A stretch of 64,000 nt of DNA, from assembly GCA_003344405.1 (NCBI GenBank), contig NOWV01000144.1, positions 62,001 through 126,000 of the forward strand, in the 5' to 3' direction. Below are positions 1-13,888 of this stretch, in pieces. The DNA comes from Trichoplax sp. H2 (taxonomy: Eukaryota > Placozoa > Uniplacotomia > Trichoplacea). A program made the position numbers and the translations under genes. Position 1 is the first letter of the stretch. Every line of letters begins with the position of its first letter. The notes beneath the pieces were generated by a model. It was not told where the DNA came from. It made no database searches and saw nothing but the letters and a program-made list of their open reading frames with translations.

Positions 1-1230
1 AAAAGTGAAAGAAAAGATTGCAATTTTGAATAGATTTTAGTCAATTAAGAAATAATCATACGATATTAGTGGTTATAAATTAAAATTTTGTACGTTTGTG
101 ATATCTTTACCTGCAGATAGTGTAATGTAAACGTAATACTACAATGGTAGAATTTTAGCTGAACTAAACAATTTAAATACGATACTGCAGAAAGTAAACG
201 CGATATTACCAACACTAGTAATTGCTAGTGTAAATTAAAGTTGACAACAAATTATAATTTGTTGCGAAAAATAGCTTTTCCTTCCTATTTTTATTAACAT
301 TTATATTTAACTAGTAACACCAGCTTTTGTGTTATATTATTCAATGAATAAAGACTAATTAATAATGTACATTTGGCTATTAACAATTTAAGACATATCA
401 AATTTTGAGACTGAATTATGGTGATTTTTATATTTTAAAAATGTCACTGTTTCATTACTACAGTTATAGACTTCTATATTACCCCCTAACATATATTTTT
501 ACCAGCCGATACTCGTTGTTAACTTATTCGATCCATACGCACTATAAGAAATCTAATAACTCACTCATTCTATTACTAAAGAACCATAATAGAATGCAAC
601 CGATATTGGCTAATTAATTAACTATCGACTTATACGTCTACGTTTAAATAAACATTACGTGGTAGCAAAAATCTCACTCTATTACAAAGCTACGTATGAT
701 ATTTAAGAAGCAAGAAAGACGAAAAATGGTCGTATACTCCATACTATAATTCCTAACTGATTGCATTTCTAGTAATTCAGTTATACTTATCATAGCTGTA
801 CTTCAATAGTATTCTAATAGAAGTCTCACTACAGTACAGTATAGTACAGTACATCAATATCAGCGTATAGAATAGAGTAAACAATAAATACAGTTTCATA
901 CTTATTTTCTCTCTAAAATATCGTCTTACCGAGTATGCAACAACAAGAAAGTTATTGTTAGCTTGTATTATAGCAATTACACTTTCCTTCCGGTTTTATA
1001 CATTCGCATAGATATACTACATTTACAGCGTACATAGACCTTTTACAAATATTATATACTGTACGGTAGAAGAGTTGGCGTTTACGAAATATTCATATGC
1101 AAGCAGTAATAACAGCGGCTGATAGTAATTGGTCATGTTAAACTGATGGTTAGTCATCTATTTATTCACTATTTCAGAATTACAATACAATCCGTCTGTA
1201 TAATTACAAACATCAATCCAATCTACTCAC
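1..1230. other. Intergenic, no gene recognised
   Basis: AT-rich sequence with only short open frames that show no family resemblance and no exon-like boundaries. Several copies of the words TACAGTAC and GTACTGTA occur around 830-850. If the candidate first exon just to the right is real, the rest of that gene would run leftwards through this stretch. I looked for matching exons and found none that kept the phase. Confidence 0.5.
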
Positions 1231-1319
1231 CTCGAAACCCTTCCATATATTGTATCGGTAATGCGTGTCTTCTTCACTGAACGGCGAACTTTACTTACCT
1301 CCGCAGTTCGCCGCTTCAT
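1231..1319 (-). CDS. Candidate first coding exon, unknown protein
   Basis: On the minus strand an ATG at 1319-1317 opens 29 codons plus two bases. It then meets a strong splice-donor match (CGAG|gtgagtag) at 1231/1230. The predicted start is very basic (MKRRTAEVSKVRRSVKK), and the segment is clearly more GC-rich than its surroundings. A second donor-like site (GCGGAG|gtaagt) lies inside it and would give a seven-codon exon. I do not recognise the protein and found no downstream exon in the remaining 1.2 kb. This is a guess from composition and splice signals only; a chance open frame is at least as likely. Confidence 0.2.
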
Positions 1320-3060
1320 GGATGAAAAACTGGAGTACAACTTTTATACAGTAAATTAAAGTCTATAAAAGAAATTAAAGAATGCACATATGAGAAGATT
1401 AAATTAGTAAAGGAATTATATTGGCCATCTTGCACGTATAGAAAAATTACTAATTGATTGTAGGCAAGTATCCTATTCTATATTACATTTATACATCTGT
1501 ACGTAGTGTCATGTGAAATGAAAAAGTGATGATCAAGGAATAATTTATGTCATCTCTGGCATCGTATGGTTCTAAATTTTTAATATGAATGCGCTATGTT
1601 TACATTATACATACTTAATATATAATCAGATACCTAGAGATGCAACTGTTTACATGTTACTGCATTATCAATATTGCAGTACACTGGTATACAGTAAAAC
1701 AATCATTCAGTTACTGTACAGTATAATAAAAAAAATAAAGGCATAGAAATGAAAAGATATAAAATTACATTGTTATTACGAAAAGCTAATATTAAGTAAG
1801 ATGCTATACCATTTAAATCATGCCATTTATATGACTATATAAATTTTGAGTGAAGATAAATTAGCATGCCAAATAAAAGGAAAATTAGGTGAATTTTAAA
1901 GTCGTAATCTATGTAGATTACCCGAATGTGCTACGTACAACACTAATTATGCCGTACAGTTTTCAAATAAAGAGAAAAAGGAACCAATTGATCAATCTTT
2001 TTTTTATGACCACAGTTTAAAAGCCTAGAAAGCTTGATTTGGTGTACTGTATATTGGTTGAATATGTTGTATACGGATAATAAAAGATATAAAAAATAAT
2101 CAGGGTGCTATGGGGTACAATTTATATTATATATACGAGTATAGAAAGCACTCTTCCATCATAATTATTTCCAGTGAAGTACATTATGAAAGTAACTTTT
2201 AATTACCCAAAAATATACCATTAACAACTGAGATTTAGAATCACGAAAGTAATCTTCAATTTGTAATAACTACTCAGATAAGATTATCCGAAGTTGAAAC
2301 CATCTTTAAATTTGTTTTATAATGAGCTTTTCATTTCAGTGTAAGTAACTTAGATAAATAGTAGTTTAGTCATTCAAGATTAATCTGTAATCAGAAAAGA
2401 ATAACTCTGTTGCTTAATGTACATAATATAATGTATCAAATGTTTCTTGACATAGATTTCAGTTTTAGAAGCATCCATAAGCACTGTAATACCAATGAGA
2501 TAATGGCCCACATTTGTACAAGGAAATCAATTTGCGATCCAGTATTAAAAGTGATTAGAAATACACGATATAATAGAATCTACCTGTGTGTATTGATTAT
2601 AAATTCAATTATCGCAGTCATTTCTGCGTTCAACTATTGTTGTAACCTTGCAGGAATACATGATACTACGACTAACTACTGAAATGATGCTTGGAGCAAA
2701 TTTTAAGAGATTGCGGTATACTCTTTTCATGGAATAAATTCTATTTTGAAATGTTTTAAAGAGTGCAAGTTTGCGGTTACAAAGGTTTATTAGCATGCGT
2801 CTTTTACACTCAATACTTTCATATACTGTAGTGTATTATCGATGAGTGATGGTTCCACTAGTTAACTAGGAAAACATTGCATTTTTCACCTATGTATGTA
2901 TCTCAAGTATGTCTCAATATCGACACAAGTCGCATTTGTAATAGTGCACCATTGTGCATGCAAGATAAATGAATCCACTACAGGCAGTAATATCCCGTAG
3001 CGTAGTTTGCACCTGGTCTATTCATATCGCTATCGAGGCTGTAAAGACTGAACTCTTTGG
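1320..3060. other. Intergenic, no gene recognised
   Basis: AT-rich non-coding sequence with scattered TACAGTA words. An open frame at 2410-2682 shows no domain, no splice context and a composition like its neighbours, so I do not call it a gene. Confidence 0.5.
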
Positions 3061-3068
3061 CAGTGTTT

Positions 3069-3880
3069 CATTTCAATCAGGAATGATCAAGATTGATGGA
3101 CTAGATTGTTGAGTATTAATATTACATCTCCATTTATGAACAGATTACACTATGCAGGAAAGAACAATTTTACAACTGGACACTATAAAAATGGGATTGA
3201 TTCTTTAGCAGTATTTTAATTCATTTCAATCTGCAATATCAAGACGGATGGACTAGAGTGTTGAGTCGGGTTCAATCTCCTCGATTAGATTCAGTATTTT
3301 TACTCCTAATATTGATACTCCACTTGTATTAGAAAATGATCCTATTCGGTTAGACAAGTAACCATGTGTGTCAGGTAACATTGACTTGGTGCCCGGTACT
3401 CTATTACTATTAGCAACGAGTCATTATACAACCGTACGTTATAACGATCAGGCTTTTTAGCAGGATATCATTTCAATCAATCATATTAAGATTGATGGGC
3501 TAAATTGTTGAATATACAGTACAATATATTGATATAGCCTTGGTAGTAAGGATGATAGTGTACGGTTACCTAGTGTCCAAAATGGATGAGGATAGCACCA
3601 CTTTGCGAAAGATATTTTATTGCTAACAGCAAAGAATTATTCTACCATTCGACGTTGTCAAAAAGGAAACCGTTGATACCTATTTGATGTTAATCAGGAC
3701 TTTATGGACTAGAGTGCTACTATCGCTATAACGCTTGTACACGTATTAAAAGACGATAATATGGATGATAGCAACGAGTCATGGGCATCAATGAAGGTAT
3801 CATGATCCTTGAACAATATCCAATTTCAATCAGTCACATCAAGACCAAGGGAGGACGAAATGGTTGAATATTGATACTCT
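3069..3880. repeat. Degenerate direct repeat family, about five copies
   Basis: A roughly 50-bp block recurs with divergence: an ATTTCAATCAG-like word, then about ten bases on ATCAAGATTGATGGACTAGA, then TTGTTGAGTATT. Copies start near 3069, 3222, 3469, 3690 (left part lost) and 3822. Spacing is irregular (about 130-250 bp), and no terminal inverted repeats or coding remnant are visible. It looks like an old, decayed repeat of unknown class. Confidence 0.6.
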
Positions 3881-5089
3881 ATTCCTATTGAAGGCATAAT
3901 ACTGTAGGTCTATCAGCATGAGCACGGATAAAATACTACTTTGTGAAAGGTACTCCATCTTGCTAGGAGTAAGAGAGCCAGTAAGACAGAGCGCTGAATA
4001 CTATCCTACAGGGATTCTATTGAATATCAATGGTGTACCGACTATATACCCGATTACAGTAGTAAAGAGGTGAAAAGAGTAGTAATGGACTTTCTCTATT
4101 GGACGACATACAATGCGTTGATTTGGTTTAGGTTTGATTTGACAATTTTGAAAATAATAATTTTTATTTCCACTTGGGTAGTTTGAAGAGAGACAAGTGG
4201 GAAAAGGTGATGAATGCATTTTTCTGGCCTGCTATAGTGAACAAGAGGTAAGATACTGAAACGGTGCTCGACACCCATACACAATACTTCTATTCTAGTG
4301 TAGTAGGCCTGGTGGAAGATTGGTGGCTCCAATCGACGGTACATGGTACTGTAGACAGGGCAGAAAGAAAGCATTTCCTATGGGAGTATAGAGTACAAGT
4401 ACTGTAGCCATGGACCGGTCATGAACTGTAGCAAAATGGACAATCGTCTAGCCAATAATGTTCCACTGCCAATGAATAACATGATTAACATGGTGATCCA
4501 ATTAGCAATGATTTCTGTGTATGGAAAGATGAGCCAGTCAATTGCTTTCGACAACCGAAGTGGAGCCAAACATGAGCACAATGAAAGTGTAAACTGCAGT
4601 AATATCACCGACTGCCTTAACAACATCATTTTCAATGTCAACTAGTATTGAGGACTATCTACCCGAGTAACAGTAATACAGTAGGACATAGACAGTCTAT
4701 GGATGGATTGAAATGGATACGAATTGCATATTTCAATGGTGCTATCCCTATCCTAATTGTCTCTTAGCCATGACTTCATACGAAAGCACAATCTATTGCA
4801 GTAGAATTGACCGTCTATGGTTAGGCTACTTTGTGTATGTTTATTCAATAGCAATGACCGTATCAACTAAACGTGATCTATGACTACAGTAGTTGGTTGG
4901 CATGAGAGTCAAAGAGTGGCAATTTCCACTCATATCAATGTGTCAACTCCATCTAGACTGAGTAGAGAGTCATGACCTAAAGTCACACCATGAATAAAAT
5001 AATAACTGTGTCATAGAATATACATTCCTTTCGGTGTAGTCTTTTAAAATTGATTGTGAAACCATCGACTTACATTTCCTTCACTTGGC
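3881..5089. other. Intergenic, no gene recognised
   Basis: Open frames occur on both strands (4001-4645), but they overlap each other in opposite directions and have no domain or splice support. I see nothing else definite. Confidence 0.45.
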
Positions 5090-5740
5090 AACAGTACAGT
5101 ACAACGATTGGATGTCTTTGGATAAAGTAAAAAAGTCTGCAAAATTACGCATGGATAGAAGTTTGTTCCAAGTTTTTCACTTTGTTAACATCGACTTTTG
5201 ATTTTGCACGGTCTTGGAGGGCAACTTCCACTGGTTACTGTAGAGAGTAAAGTACAGTGTACTGTGTTTTACAGTACATTGTCCTGTAGTTCGCAGTACG
5301 CTGCACTGTAGTTTACAGTACTGTACTGTGGACAGTGCATAGTGCATACTGTACAGTACAGTACTGTGGACAGTGGATAGTGCTATTCCAGTGTCCACTG
5401 TACTGTAGAACCGAAATTGAACCGGACCCTTCTCAGGTTGAACTGTCCTCCACCGTACAGTACTGTGCTGTACAGTGTACAGTGGACAGTACATTCAGTA
5501 CTGTAGCACTGTCTAGTACTGCCAGTCCAAAAAGATTTCGTCTCCTTTTCCAGTACTCAAGTACAGTACGAGATACTGTAGAGAGTGCATCTTGTACTGT
5601 ACAGTACTGTATTCTACAGTACAGTACAGTACTGACGTCAGTGACTGTAGCATAAGGTACTGTAAAACGACTGCTGCTTACAGTACAGTATTGCTTCATC
5701 GATCCATACTGCACTGTACACTGTACACTGTACACTAGTG
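5090..5740. repeat. Dense GTACTGTAC palindrome cluster
   Basis: About 650 bp is packed with copies of ACAGTAC and its complement GTACTGT, often overlapping (for example near 5340-5365, 5455-5490 and 5600-5632). It ends in a short tandem CACTGTACACTGTACACTG run. Because the word is its own near-complement, the block can fold on itself in many ways. It contains a perfect palindrome ACTGACGTCAGT at 5631-5642, which includes a CRE-type TGACGTCA. Open frames on both strands here are by-products of the repeat. The class of element is unknown. Confidence 0.75.
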
Positions 5741-8700
5741 TATTAACTTTGCTTACACTTCCAACTAGGAATAAATGGTTTTATCCATCAGCATTCTCTA
5801 GGATTTATTTTTTTTGTTTTTACAAGCAAAATGAACATAAAGCGATCATCTAGGGTCATGATTCAAGAGATCATTATATGAAAAGTATCGAGAGAGAGTG
5901 ATCCTAAGGTAGTATACTGTACTTGCATCAATGGTACAGCAATACTGTAGATGACCAACAAGCAATTCCATCGAAAAAATGACATCATCACGGTAGGCAC
6001 ATGCCGTCATCAAGTAAGGGATTTGCAAGATCAATGGATCCATTCCTAAAATCATCCGACAATTGGCGACTCATAGACACAGTACCTGTTAGTACATAGG
6101 ATAAAATAGATACAAGTGGAGTAGGATAGAAATAGACTGACGTGTCTACACTTGCCTAGACAAATATGGAAATCAACCTTGCCTGAAGACAGTCATCATG
6201 CGCATTGTCCTACTTGCGACACTATACTGTACTAATGACATCACGTAAAGCACCATAAGCTTGCTGTTCGCTTGTATTCATTGATTATCACTATCGCTAA
6301 GCCAATAGAAGAGATTAATAAGAAGAAAACCCACTCAATACTTTGGTTATCGCTTGATTCAATAGCATTTTTCTATTGTACAACTGAAATAACCTACAGA
6401 ATTCTCCAACACCTGTCCTCCATCTATTGTTGCTTGATTAAAAATGATAATCAAAGCCCAACAAATCAACAAAAACCTTCCAGGCCAATACTAAGGACTA
6501 AAATTCGTTATTAAAAAAATAAAAATAGAAAAAAAGGATAAGGATTACCATCCGATTAGATACGCGTACATGATTATATCATATCGATAGACTGGTGTGC
6601 AAGGTTGAAAAGGATCAAAGTTGAACCACTACTGTGCAACCAAAGTCTGTTCCAAACTTGCACGCTCCATACTCGCCACGCATCCACGTCGATGGGTTAA
6701 CGCGTATTAAGTATTGATACTATAGAGGAATACACATATCAGTATCGATCTACAATACTGCAAGAGTATACAATTCAATGGCATTAACGCTCGATATTGG
6801 AAATTGAAATCAACGGCATTAGTATTAATTTAATTACTGTAGTATAAACTTAAAGCATTGTCTATTCACAAGTTAGAACTGTCAAAACTAGAGACGCTGT
6901 TGTATTTTTTTTTAATAAGCGAGCAATTAAAATTAGGATTAAATAGACAGTAGTTCATATCTAGCCAATGCCGTAAATAATATTGAAAGGAATGAATTAG
7001 TGCCATGTTCAAAATTGGGTCCATTTTTTTCTCTTTTTTATTATTATTTGTTTACTTTATAGATCGATGGATGCGTACATATGCAATTAATTAACCTTAT
7101 CCGTCAAGAAAATATCATTTATATGTAAATACTCTATATACTCATCTCCACTTCGTTGTCGACATTTATCCATACAATGCACGATACGTAGATAAAGTCA
7201 AGAATAATACTGCGGGGGAAATATACTTTAACTGGGAATCAGGTGAATATCGACAGTAAAGTTTCAATTGACTGGCATTGCTTATAATACGGCAAATCAA
7301 AAAATGAAATTAACATGTAGACACATTACTACACAATGTACATGCTTGGCTAGTATTCACACATCATGGAGTATTATACAGTAGTTATCCTAGAATTTTG
7401 CATGTTATTGTTTATCATAAAATGTTGTTTACCGAAAGAGCTAATAAAGTGAAGGATAGGCAGATTGAGTCAATATCAACCGATACAATGAAACGACAAT
7501 AATACTGTAGATTAAATATGTACTAGAATAATAAATTCAGGAATAATACATTCTAGCTCAAGAAATAAAAACTAAAGACTAGGCTATATTATACTCTAGC
7601 TTTCATGATAAATACTAAGTAATTTTTAAAACATCTTCAATAATCTTCAATATTCCAACGTACAGTATAACTGCTCCCTATCTAGACAACCATCGCTTAG
7701 CTATACCATTGGTGTACAACTGTACAGTATATCGTGAAAAGCTGTAAAATATTACATCTAATCAACCAGTAAAGACGGTACTTTTTGATATATTACAAAT
7801 TAAAAAGTAGCCCTAGAGAGCGTATGTAATTTTTTACCCTGTACAATACACTATCATTAGTTCGGATTGTCGACGTAAATTATTCTATACAACATTGCAA
7901 CTCAATAATTAAGTTTCCTAGACTATAATAGTAAAAAATTAATTTATATTGTGTCAAAGACATCCTGTATTCCAACATTTTTAATTATAAATATATGAAT
8001 AAACGCATTGATGCTATTCTCGTCCAGTTGTCGTTTTAAACTTCATATTTCGATAATTTAGACAGCGTAGCCATCTGCTCTTTGTTCTTTTACTCAATGA
8101 TTAGTATGATTAAAAGAATGAATACGTAATCTGAGCACATATTTGCCAATCTAATAGATTTCACCATTCAAAGTTAAATAAATTAAACAATAATAATTTT
8201 GTATAGAATTATCATCAGTTTTAGTAATATCGTTTATTTGATTGTATACGGATTTGATTATCTCGTAGACTAGTAAAATATACTGTAGCTTTTGCTTATT
8301 AATCAGTAAGCTATCCACTATCAATGATCTCCAATTGCATGATAGTAAGGCCCTATAAAAGAGTGACCCTTTCATGTTTCATTACACTACATATTAATCA
8401 TCGATTAAGAATTGCTCATTCCATGTAGCAAGCTTAAAATTAACTAAGCAAACTGTTTTTTACTTATGAAGACAGTTGTCAATAATTCCAATTGAAACGG
8501 TAAACTCATACAATACATAACAATCGTAATACTACGTAAGTGAAACTGATTGCCATAATGGCGATTATCAATGAGCACCGTGGACATTAGGAAGTAGTAT
8601 TCTTACTTTATAGCTTGTATGATAATTAATATACAGATATTTGAAGATGTTCATAAATTCAAGATTTTAAATTTAATAATTTTTAAATATCCATATTAAA

Positions 8701-9522
8701 CTTGATCATTATATATTAATAATCATCCCTTGTAAATATTTTCCGTTATACTGGTAATACAAAATATATTATTATTATACATGATATCCAAGTAAATCTG
8801 ACACTGTAATGAATGAATAGCTATACTCGTGCTTAGGAAGGGTCATATCTCAGCCGCGTTCCATACATACAAATATTTATATTCATATTCTAAAATCCTA
8901 CAGTTAATACAGTATTCGATCGATGCTTCTCAACCGAAAGTGCAAAAAAATTTAATTACAAAAATCATTCAAGTTTATACCGAGCGTTCAATAGAATATT
9001 ACTGATAGATTAACCGATATAATCTCACACAAATTAAGTCTGATCCTATCTTTCTACCCTTGACCAAGAAATAGCAAGTGCAAGGTATTTATACGTCTAC
9101 GTATAGCTTACGAACCATGGAGTTATTCATTATGCGCACATAACTTTAGATGAAGTGATTCAAGCATACATTACTGTACTGTACATATGTCCACAAACGT
9201 AGACTTTGAAATCTAAGTAAATTAAACTCACTGCCCTATTTATCGTATCATTTAAAAATTACCAAGTGTATTATAAAATGGAATGTATATGCAATGACGT
9301 TACACAGAGCATATCATAAATAATAATACGACCAAAATAGACTTCATAGTATAGAGAATGGTTCAATTATAGCTCAATAAAATAAAGAATTATACGGCAT
9401 GATTAAAGAGTACTAGCAATCCTACGTTAATTTATATATCTTTACAAAGGACTGGTATCAACACGACCGATGACAAGACAATTCATAATATATATCGATA
9501 ATAACATTTAATAATAACTATA
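5741..9522. other. Intergenic, no gene recognised
   Basis: AT-rich sequence. Short frames at 5846-6055, 6272-6514 and 8151-8375 lack any recognisable domain. The right end would include the 3' untranslated region of the USP38-like gene, whose stop codon is at 9523-9525. TACAGTA/TACTGTA words continue to be common. Confidence 0.5.
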
Positions 9523-12500
9523 TTAGTATATATATCGATTTATAGGAATGTCGTAATCTCGGTTGTTACTACCAGATGAACCAGCATCGTCGTTATTATT
9601 ATCATCGGGACCCAGATTCCTTAATTTGGTAATATTCTCCGATTTCTTGGACTGATTTTCCTATTAGTATTTAAAAATTATTCATTGTCAACAGTATAAA
9701 CCGTTATTTATTCAATTAAAATGTAAAAAATCAGAGGAAAAATTTTATAAGCTATCACAACCGTTCTTAGTAAATGAACAACTACACCGATAAATCTGAT
9801 TTAGTCAATTCATTACATGGAATATGCATGCAATATAAAGTACTACTCTTGCTCAAAGTAACTAATCATTTTCAAATAATTTAAGCTAGACCCGTTACGT
9901 GTAAGATACTTTATCGTTGCATTACCAATTAAGTAAGATTAGACAATTAATGACAATAATTTTCAAAATTTCATTACATATTCATTTCTATCGGAATGTA
10001 CGCAAAGTGTTTTAAGGTAGAAGTGAACTTGCATCAACAATACGTCATAATATGGAAACTTTTTTACGTGATACTTGCAATTAATAAATACAAAGTTCTA
10101 CTTCGTAAATAATTTTCAATGTAATAAGTAATAGAATCTTATCTTATTTAACGAGTAAATTCTTAATTCCAAATACCTGCGCATATCTTGCATTATCAAG
10201 AATGACTTCGCGAACTAAATCTTGCTTCATAAGCAAATCTCCACACATGGAGTTCCTTGAATGAGGCGAATTACATTCATCAACTTGAAAATCATGCCGC
10301 ATATAAAACAATATGTACGCAACCTCGTAAAAGTGATCACGACCGATATTGTTTAATGCATTAGAATTATCATTACATTGAACATGAGTATCGTTAAATA
10401 TTATCCATCCAGAGCCATTGTCAGTAACTTCAGCCACAGGAACGTTATCACGGCGATTGCAATCCAAAGGCGTCTTAACTATGCTGTAGTAATGCCCACC
10501 ATCAGCTGTTAAACCAGAATGAATTACAGCAGAGTGCAAATTATATCCTATCAATTTGTATTCTTGAGACATAGAATACAATGGATCCTCCTTCTCCAAT
10601 ATTCCAGAAGACAATTCCGTCATATCATCACTTTCACTACTACTGGACTGATCCGCCATGTGACATGGTAAGGATATTTCATTAGGAAAGTGTACCTTAC
10701 GAAAAATTTTCGATCGCTTATGAGTTAAAGTATTGTAAGAAAATCTTTGCAGCGACAGGATTAAACAAGGTGGTAATTTCGTAAGTGTTCGCATAATTTC
10801 CGCATCAGTACTTTCATTACATCGATCACAAGAGTAAGAATTGCCTTGATCAACCAATAATTGCTCTTCAGATAAAAATTTCTCCAGCAAAGCTTGCAAG
10901 GAATATCCAGTATGAACATGAGTATCGTTATCTAAATAATTATTGAGACTGCGATGGGCGGTAGTTGAATTGCTACTTGTTGGATTATCTGGCATAGAAT
11001 TAGCATTGGTTGTTAATGTATCCGCTGTCAATGAAGTTATGATCCATCAACCAATAATAGAAAAGTATTTTAAACAAAATAAAAAGAAACATTAAATAAA
11101 GTTGATTATTGTTATAGATTATCAGGTTCAATGATTACAAAGAAAGTAAACATAGATTGCAACTAGCTAAAATATACATATATACAGATATATTTCTTTA
11201 CCATTTTCATTACCAAACGCAAGCATAAGATCTAAGAATTCTTCTTTGTGTTGCATTACGTTGTTGCACTTTCTACACCTAATATGGTTAACAAATTCCC
11301 CTTGAAAGAAATGTTGAATATCGTTTCGACTGCGATTTTGCAATTTCTCTTCTTTATCAAATGAACTTAATAAATATTTTAAAAATTCTGAACTGTCTTG
11401 TTGTTCAAATTCTTGAAACCATTTTGGGCGTGATAATCTTGCAAATTCGCGAGGACATATAGATTCCCTCTACAAGCAAAACGTTAAATCTCTTTAGTAG
11501 GTAACAGCATTTGTAGCTATAAACTTGAATCATCATCATGAGATTGCAATAGTTACATCAGGATAACGTAAGCAATTATTAGCAATATAGAACGTTAGCA
11601 TACCTGCGATAATGATAAATATACGAATAATCTCTGCAATTCTATTAATAATGGTTGCTTTCCATCAAATGTAGAGCTAATGATAAATTTTCGAAAGCTA
11701 CAGATGTCAAACCGTAAATATAAATTTTTTAGTACAACAAACACCATCAAGAATTTTTTTATCATTATCAATTTCTATCTGCGTGATGATTAAAGTTGCT
11801 AATAGTACTGTACATGTTGTCAGTGCTATACGTATAATCATGACTAACCCATCAATCATGTATAGGACCTGCAGAATACTATTCATATAACAGGTATTGC
11901 CTAAATTATCTAAGCCAATCTTCTTTATTATTAACGATCGATTTCTTAAATAGCTTCCACGATCAACGACCTCATATTCTGATAGTAAAGATGTTAATTC
12001 TTCTTCTTTAGGAACATACTACATTAAAAAATAAGCGAGAAATTGATTTTAATGATACCTTTATACTTTAATTTTTTTGTACAAAGTAAACCATCGATAT
12101 GGTCGCTGCGTATCTATCTTAAATAAAAATATTAGCATGCATTGCAATCGGATAAAATTACCTTTGTATGATTAAAAATTGGTCTAAGTAATTTTTGATA
12201 GTTTGGAATAGAGTAATATAGCGCATGTACGATTTGGCAACATTTCTTATAGGATGGGAATAAGTCAGGATCTTGATAGAGTGTATCCAATATCGAAAGA
12301 AAGTGATTGATGACCTGGCAATTAAAAAGTCAACTTAGGGAAACTAGTCAGAGTAACTGTATCAGTAACAGCTGATAATGTCAAAGTGTAAATAAATAAA
12401 TTTACTGCTATGGAATAGCATATAGAAACAATATCATAATACAGTAGTACATAATAATGAAAAAAATTATTTTTATATATAATGTAAGTAATAACTCTTT

Positions 12501-13888
12501 CTCCCTAGACCAAAGATAAGGCCCAATTTCATAATTATGGCATTACATGTAAAAGATTATACCTTGGAAACAATATCAATAGAATGATAATGACGGCACA
12601 ATATCAAGTGAACTAGGGGTATCATTGAAGAGCATGCATGTTTATTCTGGAGACAGCGGCATATCTATAAAGTGAGAAATATATAACCACTTTTACTTGC
12701 ATCCAACTTTTGCAAAGTTAGCACAAATGTTTGACATAAATTCTAGCATTTATCGCTTTTTGACAAATCATGATGTTGTACTACCTTTTAATCAATGTCA
12801 ATAACAACCGATAGTAATAAATGACAACTAACCTGATCAATTTTACTTCGAAGTACACTATCGATAACTTTATCTCGACCATGGTCAATCATAGTTACAA
12901 AAAATTGAAGTATACAAGCTAACCATCCAGGAGCAGCATCGTCAAGATGAGTTGATTTTGACAGTAATAAATCCATCCAGTCCAGTAATCTTTCAGCAGC
13001 TAAAGAGAGTAGGGCATCAGGAAATGGAACAGTATGTCTAGCGATGTCTAGTACTGACTGATTAATACTCGTCGTTGAAACATACTTGAGTGCATAAGCT
13101 ACGAAAGGCGATGGATTGAGGGGGGAATAACGTAAGACAGCATCACGTAATGAGCCACCAGGTATGTCAGGAATAGTTATTGAGATATTGATGGACATGG
13201 CTAAGCTTAGGATTGATGTAATCGTATAATGAAGAGCAATGGATTGATCTTGACATAGTACGCCAATTAACTTGGACATTTGATCAATCACCTTTAAAAT
13301 ATTTTCTGTTGTTGTATCAGTATGTATAGTGTGATGCTTAGCAGGATGATGTTGATGATTACGAGCGATGCACATCACTAGAACAAGACAAAGTTGGCTT
13401 GAATAACCTTGTTGACGACAATGATCGACTAATTGTGATGCCATTTTGCCAATCGTTTCTATGTTATCCCAAGAAATCATGCAAGCTAGCAATACCTCTA
13501 ATACTTGCTGATCTATCTTAATATGATCAACACGGTTGATAACCATCATAATAGAATGGAAAAATTGTGCAATACGAAGTTGATCGACATTGGTACTTTG
13601 TAACAGTAGTTGTTGTAAACGATGAGCGCTCATCAATTGACGCATACAAAATTCCATATCGGATTGAACAATAAATTTCAACAAGATTGTCGCCATTTGA
13701 TTCTTTAATGGTATATCTGTATACAGAAACCATTGGACAGCAACTTGCAATACATCCATTGATGCCACAGCAGATGGTTGATTATTGGCATTATAATTTA
13801 ACAGTGTTATAATAGCAGAGCGTTTGACTGCGCTTTCATGTTGACTGTCGATAATACTCTGCAATAATTGAGCACATTCAGCGGCCAT
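9523..13888 (-). CDS. USP38: Ubiquitin carboxyl-terminal hydrolase, USP38/USP35-like
   Basis: Cysteine protease that removes ubiquitin from proteins. I join eight exons, all phase-consistent: 13888-12833, 12664-12563, 12314-12162, 12018-11849, 11697-11604, 11469-11202, 11024-10177 and 9660-9523, giving 942 residues. Residues 1 to about 440 are helical, repeat-like sequence, as in the long N-terminus of USP35/USP38. The catalytic domain starts with the Cys box NLGNTCYMNS (C480) and continues with QQDSSEFL, a zinc-ribbon pair of CxxC motifs (C590/C593 and C680/C683), the His box DGGHYYS (H792) and FNDTHV (D826). The acidic, Asn/Ser-rich tail is short. The start is fixed by an in-frame stop five codons upstream. 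Human relatives are about 1,020-1,040 residues, so the size fits. USP38 and USP35 are paralogues; this could be the ancestor of both. Confidence 0.93.

Noticed and set aside
2410-2682. 90-codon frame with a hydrophobic stretch
   Set aside because: No domain, no splice context, and base composition like the surrounding non-coding DNA.
5177-5735. Overlapping open frames of about 100 codons on both strands
   Set aside because: They are translations of the palindromic GTACTGTAC repeat (peptides full of STVQYC), with no independent coding signal.
12788-12832. Extension of the first USP38-like exon to the stop codon at 12788
   Set aside because: The donor GATCAG|gttagt at 12833/12832 is in phase with the next exon, which continues the family-like helical region.
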